A stretch of 64,000 bases of DNA, from NCBI RefSeq assembly GCF_008271295.1, contig NZ_VTOY01000009.1, positions 1 to 64,000 of the forward strand, given 5' to 3'. The notes beneath the pieces are model-generated. The model saw nothing but the letters and a program-made list of their open reading frames with translations, was not told the origin of the DNA and made no database searches. This document shows positions 54,220 to 63,526 of this stretch, piece by piece; positions within the stretch are counted from its first letter, which is position 1, and each line of letters begins with the position of its first letter. Made by a program: the position numbers and the translations under genes. Origin of the DNA: Pseudoselenomonas ruminis (GTDB lineage: Bacteria; Bacillota; Negativicutes; Selenomonadales; Selenomonadaceae).

Positions 54220-55335
54220 TTATTCGCCCCACACCTCCTGCGCAATCTCTTTAACCAGTGCCAGCTTTGCCCATTGCTGAGCTTCCGTCAGTTTATTGCC
54301 GATTTCACAGGAGGCAAATCCACACTGAGGACTTAGGCACAGCCGCTCCAAGGGGATATATTTCGCTGCCTCATGGATTCTGGCGATAACGGCTTCCTTA
54401 TCTTCAAGCTCGGGCTTTTTCGTCGTGATAAGTCCGAGTACCACTTTTTTATCCGGCGATACCTTAGCCAGCGGTGCAAAGCCGCCAGACCGCTCATCGT
54501 CATACTCCAGATAGAGCGCATCGACCTTTTCCTCGGCAAAAACGTAATCCGCTACCGAATCATACGGGCCGCTGGTAAAGAAGGTCGAATGATAATTTCC
54601 GCGGCAAATATGCGAATTGATAACCATATCCGACGGTTTCGCTGCTAACGCCAGATTGTTCACCGCCAAGAGCTGTGCTTTGACATCCTCTAAATCCAGC
54701 CCCAGCGCCTGATAACGCTGCTGGGCAGCATCGCCCACCACAGCTCCCCAGGTACAGTCATCAAACTGCAGATTGCGGCACCCCGCCTCGTAGAACTGAC
54801 GAATGACCTGCTGATAGGCCTCCCCAATATCCTGGATAAGCAACTCGTTATCCGGATAGATTTTCCGCGTCGATTCGATGTTCTGCGGGATGATAAACTG
54901 CTGAAACATCTGCGCCGGTGCCGGAATGGTATATTTAGCCACGGTCTTTTCATCTTCAAACTGCTTGAGGAATTTGAAGTATTCGACAAACGGATGTGGC
55001 TTCGCTTTTACTTCCCCGACGAGCCAGGTTTCCTCAAGGTCTGCTACCTCGCCGTTAAACTGCACACCACCGCCAGCTTTATGATCCACGCCTTCAAAGC
55101 CCCACATGAAGTCCAGATGCCAGTAAGCTCTGCGAAACTCCCCGTCGGTAATCACGTGAAAGCCGGCCGCCTTTTGCTTGGCGACCACCTGCGCCACCGC
55201 TTCATCCGTCACGGCGTCAAGTTCCTGCCGGGTGATTTCCCCGGCTTTGAACTTTGCCCGTGCCTGTTTCAGCTCGGCCGGGCGCAAAAAGCTTCCCACA
55301 AAATCATAGCGGCATGGTGTCTTTATTTTACTCAT
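54220..55335 (-). CDS. MetE-like methionine synthase (YxjG/YxjH family)
   Basis: A 371-residue single-domain member of the cobalamin-independent methionine synthase family: VGSFLRPAELKQARAKF, VITDGEFRRAYWHLDF, QFDDCTWG, INSHICRGNYHSTFFTSGPY (His and Cys zinc ligands) and SPQCGFASCE. It corresponds to the C-terminal catalytic half of MetE, and such short proteins probably methylate homocysteine from a methyl-folate or other donor. ATG at 55335 has AAAGGAAG upstream. Divergent from a LysR gene. Confidence 0.88.
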   Translation of the reverse strand: MSKIKTPCRYDFVGSFLRPAELKQARAKFKAGEITRQELDAVTDEAVAQVVAKQKAAGFHVITDGEFRRAYWHLDFMWGFEGVDHKAGGGVQFNGEVADLEETWLVGEVKAKPHPFVEYFKFLKQFEDEKTVAKYTIPAPAQMFQQFIIPQNIESTRKIYPDNELLIQDIGEAYQQVIRQFYEAGCRNLQFDDCTWGAVVGDAAQQRYQALGLDLEDVKAQLLAVNNLALAAKPSDMVINSHICRGNYHSTFFTSGPYDSVADYVFAEEKVDALYLEYDDERSGGFAPLAKVSPDKKVVLGLITTKKPELEDKEAVIARIHEAAKYIPLERLCLSPQCGFASCEIGNKLTEAQQWAKLALVKEIAQEVWGE

Positions 55336-55426
55336 AGTAATCTTCCTTTCTTTCGGTCCTTCCACCTTGTACCCTATCTTAAAAAATCAGCGCCCGGCTG
55401 TAAAATATGAAAAACCCAGCCCGCGC

Positions 55427-55443
55427 CATAGTTATTTTCTATG
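55427..55443. promoter_or_regulatory. LysR-type operator between divergent genes
   Basis: CATAG-N7-CTATG, a perfect inverted repeat fitting the T-N11-A LysR box. It lies between the MetE-like gene and the LysR gene, just upstream of a TATAAT for lysR at about 55451. Confidence 0.55.
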
Positions 55444-55487
55444 AGGCATGGTATAATTACAACGAAATATTTTTCAGGGAGATTATC

Positions 55488-56408
55488 ATGACACTTAAAC
55501 AACTGCGCTATGCCGTTACCGTTGCCGAAACCGGCAACATCACCGAAGCCGCCAAGAAACTTTTCATCGCTCAGCCGAGCCTCACCGCCGCCATCCATTC
55601 CCTCGAAGAAGAATACGGCATCACCATCTTTTCCCGCTCCAACAAGGGCATCGAAATAACGCCTGCCGGAGACGAATTGCTCGGATATGCCCGCCAAATT
55701 TTGGAGCAGGCCGACCTCATGCACGAACGCTATATCGGCAAATCCCCCATCCGGCAGCATTTCTGCGTATCCTCCCAGCATTACTCCTTCGTCGTCGAAG
55801 CCTTTGTCGGGCTCATCCGCCAGTTCGATGGCGATAAATACGAGTTCCACATGCGCGAAACCCAAACGTACGAAATCATCGACGATGTCGCGCACATGCG
55901 AAGCGAAGTTGGCATCCTCTATCGCAACAAGTTCAATCGCTCCATCATCACCAAGACGCTAAAAGACAACCAGCTCACCTTTACGCCGCTGTTCACCGCC
56001 AGTCCGCACGTCTTCGTCGGCAAAAACAGTCCGCTCGCACAAAAGGACCGCGTCACCCTTGACGACTTAAAACCTTTCCCGCGGCTTTCCTACGAACAGG
56101 GCAGCCACAACTCCTTTTACTTCTCCGAAGAAATCCTAAGCACCGAAGACTGCGATAAAGAACTCGTCGTCTGCGACCGCGCCACCCTCTTCAACATGGT
56201 AATCGGCCTCAACGGGTATACCATCTGCAGCGGCAGCATCAGCGAAGAGCTCAACGGTTCCAATATCGTAGCCCGGCCGCTTGCGGTCGATGACTATATG
56301 GAAATCGGCTACATCCTGCCAAAATCCACGCGTCCCTCGCGCCTCACCTTGGAATTTCTCGACATCTTAACGAAGCTGACCGCCAAACTCGATACCCGCT
56401 GCCAATAA
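55488..56408 (+). CDS. LysR-family transcriptional regulator
   Basis: A 306-residue LysR regulator. The helix-turn-helix covers about 1-60 (MTLKQLRYAVTVAETGNITEAAKKLFIAQPSLTAAIHSLE). The rest is the two-lobed effector domain (residues 90-295). It is divergently transcribed from the MetE-like gene, so a role in methionine or sulfur metabolism is likely, as for MetR/CysB-type regulators. Effector not known. ATG at 55488 has GGGAGA upstream. Confidence 0.93.
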   Translation: MTLKQLRYAVTVAETGNITEAAKKLFIAQPSLTAAIHSLEEEYGITIFSRSNKGIEITPAGDELLGYARQILEQADLMHERYIGKSPIRQHFCVSSQHYSFVVEAFVGLIRQFDGDKYEFHMRETQTYEIIDDVAHMRSEVGILYRNKFNRSIITKTLKDNQLTFTPLFTASPHVFVGKNSPLAQKDRVTLDDLKPFPRLSYEQGSHNSFYFSEEILSTEDCDKELVVCDRATLFNMVIGLNGYTICSGSISEELNGSNIVARPLAVDDYMEIGYILPKSTRPSRLTLEFLDILTKLTAKLDTRCQ

Positions 56409-56411
56409 AAA

Positions 56412-56445
56412 ACGGACCAGGCTTTCGCCTGGTCCGTCTTTTCTT
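56412..56445. terminator. Terminator of lysR and rubrerythrin
   Basis: ACGGACCAGGC with GCCTGGTCCGT around TTTC, then TTTTCTTTT on plus; A/T-rich on minus too. Separates convergent genes. Confidence 0.88.
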
Positions 56446-56450
56446 TTGCG

Positions 56451-56987
56451 TCAGAAATTCTCCGCGTGGATTTCAAAATAAGTCTGCGGGTGCTGGCATA
56501 CCGGGCAAAGCTTCGGCGCTTCCGTGCCAACCACAATATGACCGCAATTGCGGCACTCCCATACCTTTACTTCCCCTTTCTTAAACACTTCACCGTTTTT
56601 GACATTTTGCAGCAGCTTGCGATAGCGTTCTTCATGATGCTTTTCAATCTCGCCAACCATACGGAATTTCTTGGCAAGCTCGGGGAACCCTTCCTGTTCC
56701 GCCGTTTCCGCAAAACCTTTGTACATATCCGTCCACTCATAGTTTTCGCCATTAGCGGCATCTTCGAGATTTTCTTCCGTATTGCCGATTCCTTCCAATT
56801 CCCGAAGCCACATCTTCGCATGATAGGACTCATTGGCAGCTGTTTTCAAAAACAACTCGGCAATCTGCTCCGAACCATCCTTCTTCGCCACCGAGGCAAA
56901 GTAGGTATATTTGTTGCGTGCCTGCGATTCCCCGGCAAAAGCAGCCTGTAAATTCTTTTCCGTCTGCGTTCCCGCATATTTGCTCAT
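56451..56987 (-). CDS. rbr: Rubrerythrin
   Basis: A 178-residue rubrerythrin. N-terminal diiron four-helix domain with [14 protein letters not shown] and later [18 protein letters not shown]-terminal rubredoxin-like Fe(Cys)4 site CRNCG...CPVCQHPQ. It reduces hydrogen peroxide in anaerobes. It lies 57 bases upstream of the terminator and 27 bases downstream of desulfoferrodoxin in the same direction. Confidence 0.97.
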   Translation of the reverse strand: MSKYAGTQTEKNLQAAFAGESQARNKYTYFASVAKKDGSEQIAELFLKTAANESYHAKMWLRELEGIGNTEENLEDAANGENYEWTDMYKGFAETAEQEGFPELAKKFRMVGEIEKHHEERYRKLLQNVKNGEVFKKGEVKVWECRNCGHIVVGTEAPKLCPVCQHPQTYFEIHAENF

Positions 56988-57013
56988 AGCTCTCCTCCTA
57001 ATCCATCACACCA

Positions 57014-57394
57014 TCATACTTCGGCCTTCCAAAGGCCATGAAGATTGCAATACGCATAAGCGGCCACCACTTCATCGCCAGCACTCAGGGCAAAGACTGC
57101 CTCAGGCGCATCATCCGGAGTAAGGTGTGCCATCTGCGCGCCCTGTTTCGTCTCCAGATGAATCCACTCAATGAAGTGTTCGGGCGTCATCGGATGCGCC
57201 ACGCTTCCGACTGACACCTTCACCGAAGTTCCGTCCATCACGATTACCGGCACATGCTTTTCCTGGGCCGCATCTGTGGTATTTGCCGTAAGCTCCGCCA
57301 TCGCCTGTCCGCAGCACGAAAGCTTTCCACCGCCTTCCTTTACCACGCCGACAATATTGCCGCACAGCTTGCAAATAAAGAACCGCTTTGCCAT
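57014..57394 (-). CDS. dfx: Desulfoferrodoxin (superoxide reductase)
   Basis: A 126-residue 2Fe superoxide reductase. N-terminal desulforedoxin-type centre ICKLCGN...LSCCGQ, and the catalytic centre with His in EKHVPV, HPMTPEHFIEWI and CNLHGLW. It reduces superoxide to peroxide, which rubrerythrin then removes. ATG at 57394 has GGGAGG 8 bases upstream. Confidence 0.97.
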   Translation of the reverse strand: MAKRFFICKLCGNIVGVVKEGGGKLSCCGQAMAELTANTTDAAQEKHVPVIVMDGTSVKVSVGSVAHPMTPEHFIEWIHLETKQGAQMAHLTPDDAPEAVFALSAGDEVVAAYAYCNLHGLWKAEV

Positions 57395-57568
57395 AAAACC
57401 GCCTCCCGCCAAACTATAATACACACATCGAACGAAGTAGGACAAAAGACCGCAATATAGTTGCGTAAAATCTTTTTCCTGTATTGTAACACTTCGACAT
57501 TTTTCGGCCGCTTCCTGCCAGCGCGAAAAAAATCTACGCCCAGCAGGTTCCGGCCAGCAAAATCGCCT

Positions 57569-59482
57569 TTATTTTAACAAGCCATTCTGATACGCCAGCA
57601 ATAACTTATAGAGATCGCTGATTTCCTCTTTGATGGCCCGGCCTTCGTCGGCGTCTCCCACCGTCGTCCGGTACGACTGCAGTTCCACGGTCTCTGACAC
57701 CGACTCGATGTCGCGATTCTCCCGCAACGCCTCCCGGACATCGGGAATTTTCTGATGCTCAAGCAGCCGCAGCCCACGCGAGTTGGAAATCAGCGTAAAG
57801 CCCGAAATTCCGGTTTTCTTGTGATAGGCCTTGCAAAAACCACCATCGATGATAATCGCTTTGCCCCCGGCCTTCACAGGCGTTTCGCCTTTTCGCACCT
57901 TGACGGGTACATGGCCGTTGATGATATGGCCGCGCTTCGGTTCCAAGTGAAATTCGACGAGGATTTTCTCGCAGACCGATGCCTCATCAATGAAGTGGAA
58001 ATAGGGGTCGGAGGGTTCTGCCCAGGTACTTTCGTCAGCAATCATCGCGCGCTCAAACGTCTTGAACTCGCGCCCGGACACCGGCGACAGGCGGCCGCAC
58101 CACAGAAAATACATAAAATCCTTCGCCGTCTCCTCACCATGGAGCCAGGCCTTGCGCGCCATGTTCTCGCAAAAATCAAACCACTGGCGCCCTTTGTACT
58201 CCTGCCCGCCATAGCGGATGGTCCGCAAACTGCCATCTTCATTCATCGGCACGCAGCCATGAAACAGCAGATTGCCGTTGAACCGGGTGTAGAGACTCCC
58301 CTTCTGGTACAGGTAATCGACATGGCGTTTGAGCATCAGGCTTTCGACAAAATACGATTTAAGGTCCGCCACAACTTCCTGTTCTTTTTCCGTCAGCAGG
58401 TACGGGTCTTTGGCATTTTCATCAATCGTCGGGAAGTAGGCATTTTCGAGTTCATACCGCTTGCCATCACCCAGCGTAACCGCCGATACCCGGAAATCAA
58501 TCTTATCGAGCAGCAGCCGGCTGTCCATCTGAAAATCCGGATTGCGGCGGATAAGCTGGCCTTCCAGTTTAAACATGATGATGGTCATGGCCCGCTCCGC
58601 TGCCTTGATGGGATTTTCATCCGGATAGAGGCGCGAGGCAAATGTCGACAGCGAGCGCAAGCTGATGCCATACCCCCGCTCAAGCACATCGGTATTGTTG
58701 TAGCGAAGTGAATTGCGTACTACGCCAGCAATACAAACTTCACTGCCCAGCGCCGCCCCCATCCACAGAACATCATGATTGCCCCATTGGATATCAACCG
58801 ACGGATATTCCATCAACAGGTTCAAAATCGCATCCGGCCGATTGCCACGGTCATAAAAATCCCCGACAATGTGCAGCCGATCCACCGCCAAACGCTTGAT
58901 AAGCACCGTAAAGGCCTCGATAAAATCCGCGCCGCTGTCAATCTGGACGATGGTGCTAAGCAGCCGGTTGTAATAGACGCGCTGGGCACTATCCACCGTC
59001 GGATGCGTATTCATGAGTTCAAAGATAACCGAAGCATAGCGGTCCGGAATAAAGCCATTGACCCGGGACGCAGGGTACTTATAACTCATAACCTGCGACA
59101 GTTCCAGCAATTGCGCCAGATTGCGCCGGTACCATTCCGGGGTATTTTGGTGTGACGCCGTCACCTGCTCGATTTTCTCCTTCGGATAATAAATCAGGGT
59201 GCAGAACTCTGCCTTCTCCTCCGCTGTCAGCCGATCCCCAAAGACATAATCCACTTTCTCGTGAATAATTCCCGAGCAATTGTTTAAAATGTGGAAGAAG
59301 GATTCGTATTCTCCATGCAAGTCACTCATAAAATGTTCACTGCCCTTGGGAAGCGAAAGCCGCGATTGGAGATAGACGAGTTTTTCATAGACGGCCTGCT
59401 TGTCGGGATACTTTTCCGCCAGCAGCCGCAGCAGTTTATTGGCCTTTCCCTTGTTGTACGTTTTGTCCGCTAGTTCCAGCAT
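57569..59482 (-). CDS. fbp: Fructose-1,6-bisphosphatase class III
   Basis: A 637-residue Firmicute-type FBPase III: MLELADKTYNKGKANKLLRLL start, the phosphoesterase motifs MSDLHGEYESFFHIL, HIVGDFYDRGNRPD and WGNHDVLWMG. It catalyses the gluconeogenic dephosphorylation of fructose 1,6-bisphosphate. The ATG at 59482 has GAGGGGAG 9 bases upstream, so the first ATG seven codons earlier is less likely. Confidence 0.97.
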   Translation of the reverse strand: MLELADKTYNKGKANKLLRLLAEKYPDKQAVYEKLVYLQSRLSLPKGSEHFMSDLHGEYESFFHILNNCSGIIHEKVDYVFGDRLTAEEKAEFCTLIYYPKEKIEQVTASHQNTPEWYRRNLAQLLELSQVMSYKYPASRVNGFIPDRYASVIFELMNTHPTVDSAQRVYYNRLLSTIVQIDSGADFIEAFTVLIKRLAVDRLHIVGDFYDRGNRPDAILNLLMEYPSVDIQWGNHDVLWMGAALGSEVCIAGVVRNSLRYNNTDVLERGYGISLRSLSTFASRLYPDENPIKAAERAMTIIMFKLEGQLIRRNPDFQMDSRLLLDKIDFRVSAVTLGDGKRYELENAYFPTIDENAKDPYLLTEKEQEVVADLKSYFVESLMLKRHVDYLYQKGSLYTRFNGNLLFHGCVPMNEDGSLRTIRYGGQEYKGRQWFDFCENMARKAWLHGEETAKDFMYFLWCGRLSPVSGREFKTFERAMIADESTWAEPSDPYFHFIDEASVCEKILVEFHLEPKRGHIINGHVPVKVRKGETPVKAGGKAIIIDGGFCKAYHKKTGISGFTLISNSRGLRLLEHQKIPDVREALRENRDIESVSETVELQSYRTTVGDADEGRAIKEEISDLYKLLLAYQNGLLK

Positions 59483-59624
59483 CTTAAAACTCCCCTCATA
59501 CATTTTGGCGAAATTACCTATCGCCTAATTCGCCTAGGCCCTCCCAAATTCCTGCTTTTGTCTTTCACGCGCATACTTTTTCGCCTCAGCGAACCAAAAT
59601 CTAACCGCCCCTGTCCCTTTTCAA

Positions 59625-59653
59625 TTGACACCTTTTTCATTGTAGTATATACT
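59625..59653 (+). promoter_or_regulatory. Promoter of the symporter gene
   Basis: TTGACA (59625-59630), 17-base spacer, TATACT (59648-59653). Start about 59660, with GGAGACGG before the ATG at 59723. Confidence 0.8.
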
Positions 59654-59722
59654 CCTAAGAAAAACACCACATTTGTAAAGTATTTTCTTTATATTGCGGA
59701 CAAATATTTAGGAGACGGTTTT

Positions 59723-60976
59723 ATGAAAAAAATGAATTTGGCAACCCAAGTGCTGATTGCCTTTATTGCCGGCACAATTCTCGGCATTGTCTTTCAAAAG
59801 GATATCCTGTTCCTGCAGCCGGTCGGCGATATCTTCCTGCGGCTGATTCAGATGATTGTCGTGCCGCTGATTTTCCTGTCCATCATCGGCGGCATCGCCA
59901 ATATTGGCGACGTCCGCAAGCTGCGCCGCATCGGCTCAAAAATTCTCGGCTTTTACGTCATTACGACAATTCTCTCCACGATTATCGGCCTCGTCGTTGC
60001 CAATCTGATGCAACCAGGCAAGGGCTTTGATACCAATATGATTGTCGCCACGGGCGAGCCCATCAAAGAAGCTGCTCCGATGACAGTTGGCGGTACGATT
60101 CTCAGCATGATTCCAGCCAATCCCCTGCATGCCCTGAGCGAAGGCAACCTGATTCAAGTCATCATCTTCGCCGCCTTCCTCGGCGTTGTCATGACGATGC
60201 TGGGCGATAAAGTCAGCACCGTAAAAAAATTCGTCGACGAAGGCACGCAAATCATGTTCACGCTTACGGATTTGGTCATGAAGACTACGCCAATCGGCGT
60301 CTTTGCCCTCGCAGCCTGCAGCATTGGCGAATACGGCACGGCCATCTTCAGCGTGCTGGCCATGTTTATTCTTACCCATTACGTCGGCGCTATTTCCGTC
60401 ATCGTTCTGCTCTATCTGTTCATCATTAAAGTCATCGCCAAATACCCGCTGACCGATTTTTTCCGCAAAATCATCAGCATCTGGCTCGTTGCCTTCAGCA
60501 CTACGAGCAGTTCGGGCACGCTGCCAGTCAGCCTGAAAGTCACCGAAGACGAATTCCATGTCAAGAACGAACTGGCCTCCTTCTCCCTGCCCCTCGGCGC
60601 TACTATCAACATGAACGGCATTGCCGTCTACTATGCCGTGACCATCATCTTCGTCGCGCAAATCTACGGCATCGATCTGACGCTGGGCCAGCAGGCCATG
60701 TTCATCTTCATCACTACGCTGATTTCCATCGGCACCCCGGGCATCCCGGCCAGCGGCATTGTCCTGGCGGTCATGCTCCTAAACACCATGGGCCTGCCCG
60801 CCACCATCATGGGTATGATTGTCGGCATCTTCCGTCCCATCGACATGATTCATACCGCCCTCAACGTAACGGGTGACGTCGTCAGCACCCTGGCCGTCGC
60901 CCGCTTAGAAAACATGTATGACACCCCGGCGGAAACAGCGGATATGGAAATACTTGCCCCGCATGTGGAATCCTGA
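59723..60976 (+). CDS. Dicarboxylate/amino acid:cation symporter
   Basis: A 417-residue DAACS (SLC1-type) transporter. Multiple membrane segments; the serine-rich hairpin AFSTTSSSGTLPVSL, and the NMNGIAVYYAV motif (NMDGT in glutamate carriers), which binds cation and substrate. It imports glutamate, aspartate, succinate or related acids with protons or sodium. ATG at 59723 has GGAG upstream. Single gene. Confidence 0.94.
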   Translation: MKKMNLATQVLIAFIAGTILGIVFQKDILFLQPVGDIFLRLIQMIVVPLIFLSIIGGIANIGDVRKLRRIGSKILGFYVITTILSTIIGLVVANLMQPGKGFDTNMIVATGEPIKEAAPMTVGGTILSMIPANPLHALSEGNLIQVIIFAAFLGVVMTMLGDKVSTVKKFVDEGTQIMFTLTDLVMKTTPIGVFALAACSIGEYGTAIFSVLAMFILTHYVGAISVIVLLYLFIIKVIAKYPLTDFFRKIISIWLVAFSTTSSSGTLPVSLKVTEDEFHVKNELASFSLPLGATINMNGIAVYYAVTIIFVAQIYGIDLTLGQQAMFIFITTLISIGTPGIPASGIVLAVMLLNTMGLPATIMGMIVGIFRPIDMIHTALNVTGDVVSTLAVARLENMYDTPAETADMEILAPHVES

Positions 60977-61022
60977 ACTAAAAAACGCTCTGCACATTAT
61001 CTGTGCAGAGCGTTTTTTAGTT
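60976..61022. terminator. Bidirectional terminator
   Basis: AACTAAAAAACGCTCTGCAC and its exact complement form a 20-bp stem around a 7-base loop. It overlaps the last codons of the convergent MocR gene. Confidence 0.9.
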
Positions 61023-62420
61023 CAGCAGCACGCGGCTGATAGCTGCCACCGCCGCTTCGAGTTTTTCATCGCGGACACCGGAATAGTTCAAGACAAACGT
61101 ATGCCGGCAGGAAAGTGGTGCCCCTTCATAATAATCAGCCAACGGCTTCATATTTATTTTTTCGGCCATAAATTTTTGCTGCAAGGCATCATCGGGAATT
61201 GACTTGTCAAACTGCAAGAGAAAATGGAGCCCCGAACCATGCTCAATGACCTTCATCCTCGCAGCGGCCGGTGAGGCTTTAAGAAGCGCTAACAGCCGTT
61301 CCCGCTTCCGGCGGTAATAGGCGCGCATGCGGTTGATATGCTTTTCAAAATACCCTTCGCCGATAAACTTGGCCAGGGTATATTGTTCAAAGTTCGATAC
61401 CGTACAGCTGTAAAACCCCAGCTTTTCCTTGAATGGTTCCACGATTTCCTTGGGCAGGACCATATAACTGATGCGAATCGTCGGCGTAAGGCTTTTCGAA
61501 AAGGTATTCATGTAGATGACCCGGTCGCTGACATCAATCCCCATCACCGTAGGAATCGGCCGCCCGGTCAGCCGGAACTCGCTATCGTAATCGTCCTCGA
61601 TGATATAGCGCTCCGGCCGCGCGGCCGCCCACCCCAACAACTCATAGCGCCGGCTCACGGGCATAATGATGCCCGTCGGGAAATGATGCGACGGACTGAT
61701 ATGAAGGACCTGGGCCTGCAATCGCTCCAGCTCCTCCAGCCGGACGCCCTTGGCATCCATAGCTGCCGAAACGAAATCAGCCCCGCAGGCACCGTATATT
61801 TTCCGGACGCGTTCATAGCCGGGATTTTCTACGCAGAAACGCTTGTCCCGTCCCAAAAACTGCACGAGCAAATTATAGAGGTACTCCGTGCCAGCACCGA
61901 CGACAATCTGCTCTGCCGATACGCTCAGGCCGCGGAAACTTCGCAAATGCTCGGCGATAGCCTGCCGCAAAGGCAGCACGCCAAAACCTGGCGACCGCGC
62001 CAAAAGCGACTCGGCATCCTCTGCCACCACGCGCCGCAGCAGGCGGGTCCAGGTCGCAAACGGGAACAATTCAGGAGAAATACTGTTCGAGACAAAATCA
62101 GCCAGCCACTCCGGTTTTGCTTTTGGGGCCGGTTCCTTCGCCTTTGGCAAATATTGTTCCCGTTCCAATCCGGAATGCTGGACTTTTGAAACAAAAAAGC
62201 CACGCCGTGGAGCAGACTGGCAATATCCTTCGGCCATCAACTGGCCATAAGCTCCTTCGACCGTTATCGTGCTGATGCCCAAATGAGCAGCCAGCCCGCG
62301 CTTTGACGGGAGCTTTTCCCCTGCCTGCAAGCGGCCGGACAAGATATCCTTGCGGATGCAATCGTACAGATATTCATAGAGGGGCGTATCCCCTGCCTGC
62401 GCCAATGGATAGGTCAGCAT
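61017..62420 (-). CDS. MocR/PdxR-type regulator (GntR-aminotransferase fusion)
   Basis: A 467-residue fusion: N-terminal GntR winged helix (about 10-75, LYEYLYDCIRKDILSGRLQAGEKLPSKR) and a fold-type I aminotransferase domain with YIIEDDYDSEFR and the PLP lysine in MNTFSKSLTPTIRISYM. MocR proteins sense PLP or other ligands through the aminotransferase domain. It is divergent from an ECF S-component gene, which suggests control of vitamin B6 or a related vitamin uptake. Confidence 0.93.
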   Translation of the reverse strand: MLTYPLAQAGDTPLYEYLYDCIRKDILSGRLQAGEKLPSKRGLAAHLGISTITVEGAYGQLMAEGYCQSAPRRGFFVSKVQHSGLEREQYLPKAKEPAPKAKPEWLADFVSNSISPELFPFATWTRLLRRVVAEDAESLLARSPGFGVLPLRQAIAEHLRSFRGLSVSAEQIVVGAGTEYLYNLLVQFLGRDKRFCVENPGYERVRKIYGACGADFVSAAMDAKGVRLEELERLQAQVLHISPSHHFPTGIIMPVSRRYELLGWAAARPERYIIEDDYDSEFRLTGRPIPTVMGIDVSDRVIYMNTFSKSLTPTIRISYMVLPKEIVEPFKEKLGFYSCTVSNFEQYTLAKFIGEGYFEKHINRMRAYYRRKRERLLALLKASPAAARMKVIEHGSGLHFLLQFDKSIPDDALQQKFMAEKINMKPLADYYEGAPLSCRHTFVLNYSGVRDEKLEAAVAAISRVLLN

Positions 62421-62533
62421 GGGCCATCTTCCTTTCTTTCTGACCTTAAAAACTATCTGAATTTGAATATTTCGTTATGGTCAGTAAAAGTATACAATAA
62501 AGTTGTCATTTTTACAAGAAAGAAGGAATTATT

Positions 62534-63064
62534 GTGAACACAAATATCATCCATGCACCAAAAGACCTTTCCCACCAGACAAAATGGACGACACAGTCCA
62601 TCTGCCTCACCGCGGTTATGACCGCACTGGTTTTCCTGACCACCTTCGTCCCACGCATTCCAATCCCCCTCGGCTATGCGCATCTCGGTGATGCTGCCAT
62701 CTTTTTGCTGGTGCTGCTTTTGCCAAAGCGTCCGGCTTTTCTCGCCGTCTGCCTCGGCTCAGCCCTTTCCGATTTACTCGGCGGCTTTCCGCTTTGGATT
62801 CTCCCTACTATCCTGATCAAATTCGTCATGGCCTGGATTGCCTGGAAGCTAAACGGCGGCGCCGTAAATCTCTTGCGCACCGCCGCAGCCTTCCTGCTGG
62901 CCTCCCTTTGGATGACCGTTGGCTACACGGCCTTTGGTGCCCTGCTCTATAACAGTCTCAGCGCTGGTCTTGCCTCCGCCCCCGGGCTTTTCCTCGAGGG
63001 AATCGTCAATACCGCCGCCGCCCTGCTCCTGCTGCCAGTGATAAAGCGTGCCCGCCAAAATTGA
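62534..63064 (+). CDS. ECF transporter S component
   Basis: A 176-residue membrane protein with about six segments and the ECF S-component plan: TTQSICLTAVMTALVFLTTF, then IPLGYAHLGDAAIFLLVLLL and LSDLLGGFPLWILPT. GTG start at 62534 with AAGGA 7 bases upstream. Divergent from the MocR gene, so pyridoxine or a pyrimidine vitamin is the likely substrate; the ThiD-type kinase gene nearby fits either. Uses a shared energising module. Confidence 0.85.
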   Translation: MNTNIIHAPKDLSHQTKWTTQSICLTAVMTALVFLTTFVPRIPIPLGYAHLGDAAIFLLVLLLPKRPAFLAVCLGSALSDLLGGFPLWILPTILIKFVMAWIAWKLNGGAVNLLRTAAAFLLASLWMTVGYTAFGALLYNSLSAGLASAPGLFLEGIVNTAAALLLLPVIKRARQN

Positions 63065-63069
63065 CTGCG

Positions 63070-63453
63070 TCAGCCATCGACTCCGAGATGCTGTGCTTTT
63101 ATGTAATCCATGACGACGCCATACTGCAAGAAGCAGTCAATCGCCTGAATGATGATATTCATAATCGTATGCGCCGATAAGGCCAGATTGCTGATTTCGC
63201 AGATTTTTACGAGTTCATGGCGGGATACATGTTCGAACTCGACGCGGATTTCATATTTAGTGATATTCAGCAAATAACGATTGCCCGTGCTGGCTTCTGT
63301 GAGCACCATGTATTCCTGGGTATTGGAGTTGACCGGCACAAAACCAAATTCCTGAAACCGCTCGATAAGCAAAGGCTTTGTCTCGCGATGAAAGCGGCTG
63401 TTGATTTCATTTCGTTTAACCTCAAGTTCAGCAAAAGTCGGGAAACTGCGCAT
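63070..63453 (-). CDS. Hypothetical protein behind an attenuator
   Basis: A 127-residue protein (MRSFPTFAELEVKRNEINSR...). No signal peptide; mixed alpha/beta with NRYLLNITKYEIRVEFEHVSR. No family recognised. ATG at 63453 has AGGAGG 8 bases upstream. A perfect-consensus promoter lies at 63527-63555 and a terminator hairpin sits between it and the gene, so expression is probably attenuated. Confidence 0.75.
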   Translation of the reverse strand: MRSFPTFAELEVKRNEINSRFHRETKPLLIERFQEFGFVPVNSNTQEYMVLTEASTGNRYLLNITKYEIRVEFEHVSRHELVKICEISNLALSAHTIMNIIIQAIDCFLQYGVVMDYIKAQHLGVDG

Positions 63454-63472
63454 AATAAAACCTCCTAAATAT

Positions 63473-63517
63473 AAAAAAACAGACACGCAATGGGCTTTAA
63501 CGCTCCATTGCGTGTCT
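63473..63517 (-). terminator. Leader terminator of the 63070 gene / end of thiD
   Basis: Minus strand AGACACGCAATGG, 11-base loop, CCATTGCGTGTCT, then GTTTTTTT; 13-bp perfect stem. It is downstream of thiD and between the promoter and the 63070 gene. Its loop contains GCGTT, complementary to AACGC at the predicted transcript start. Confidence 0.85.
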
Positions 63518-63526
63518 TTGCGTTAC

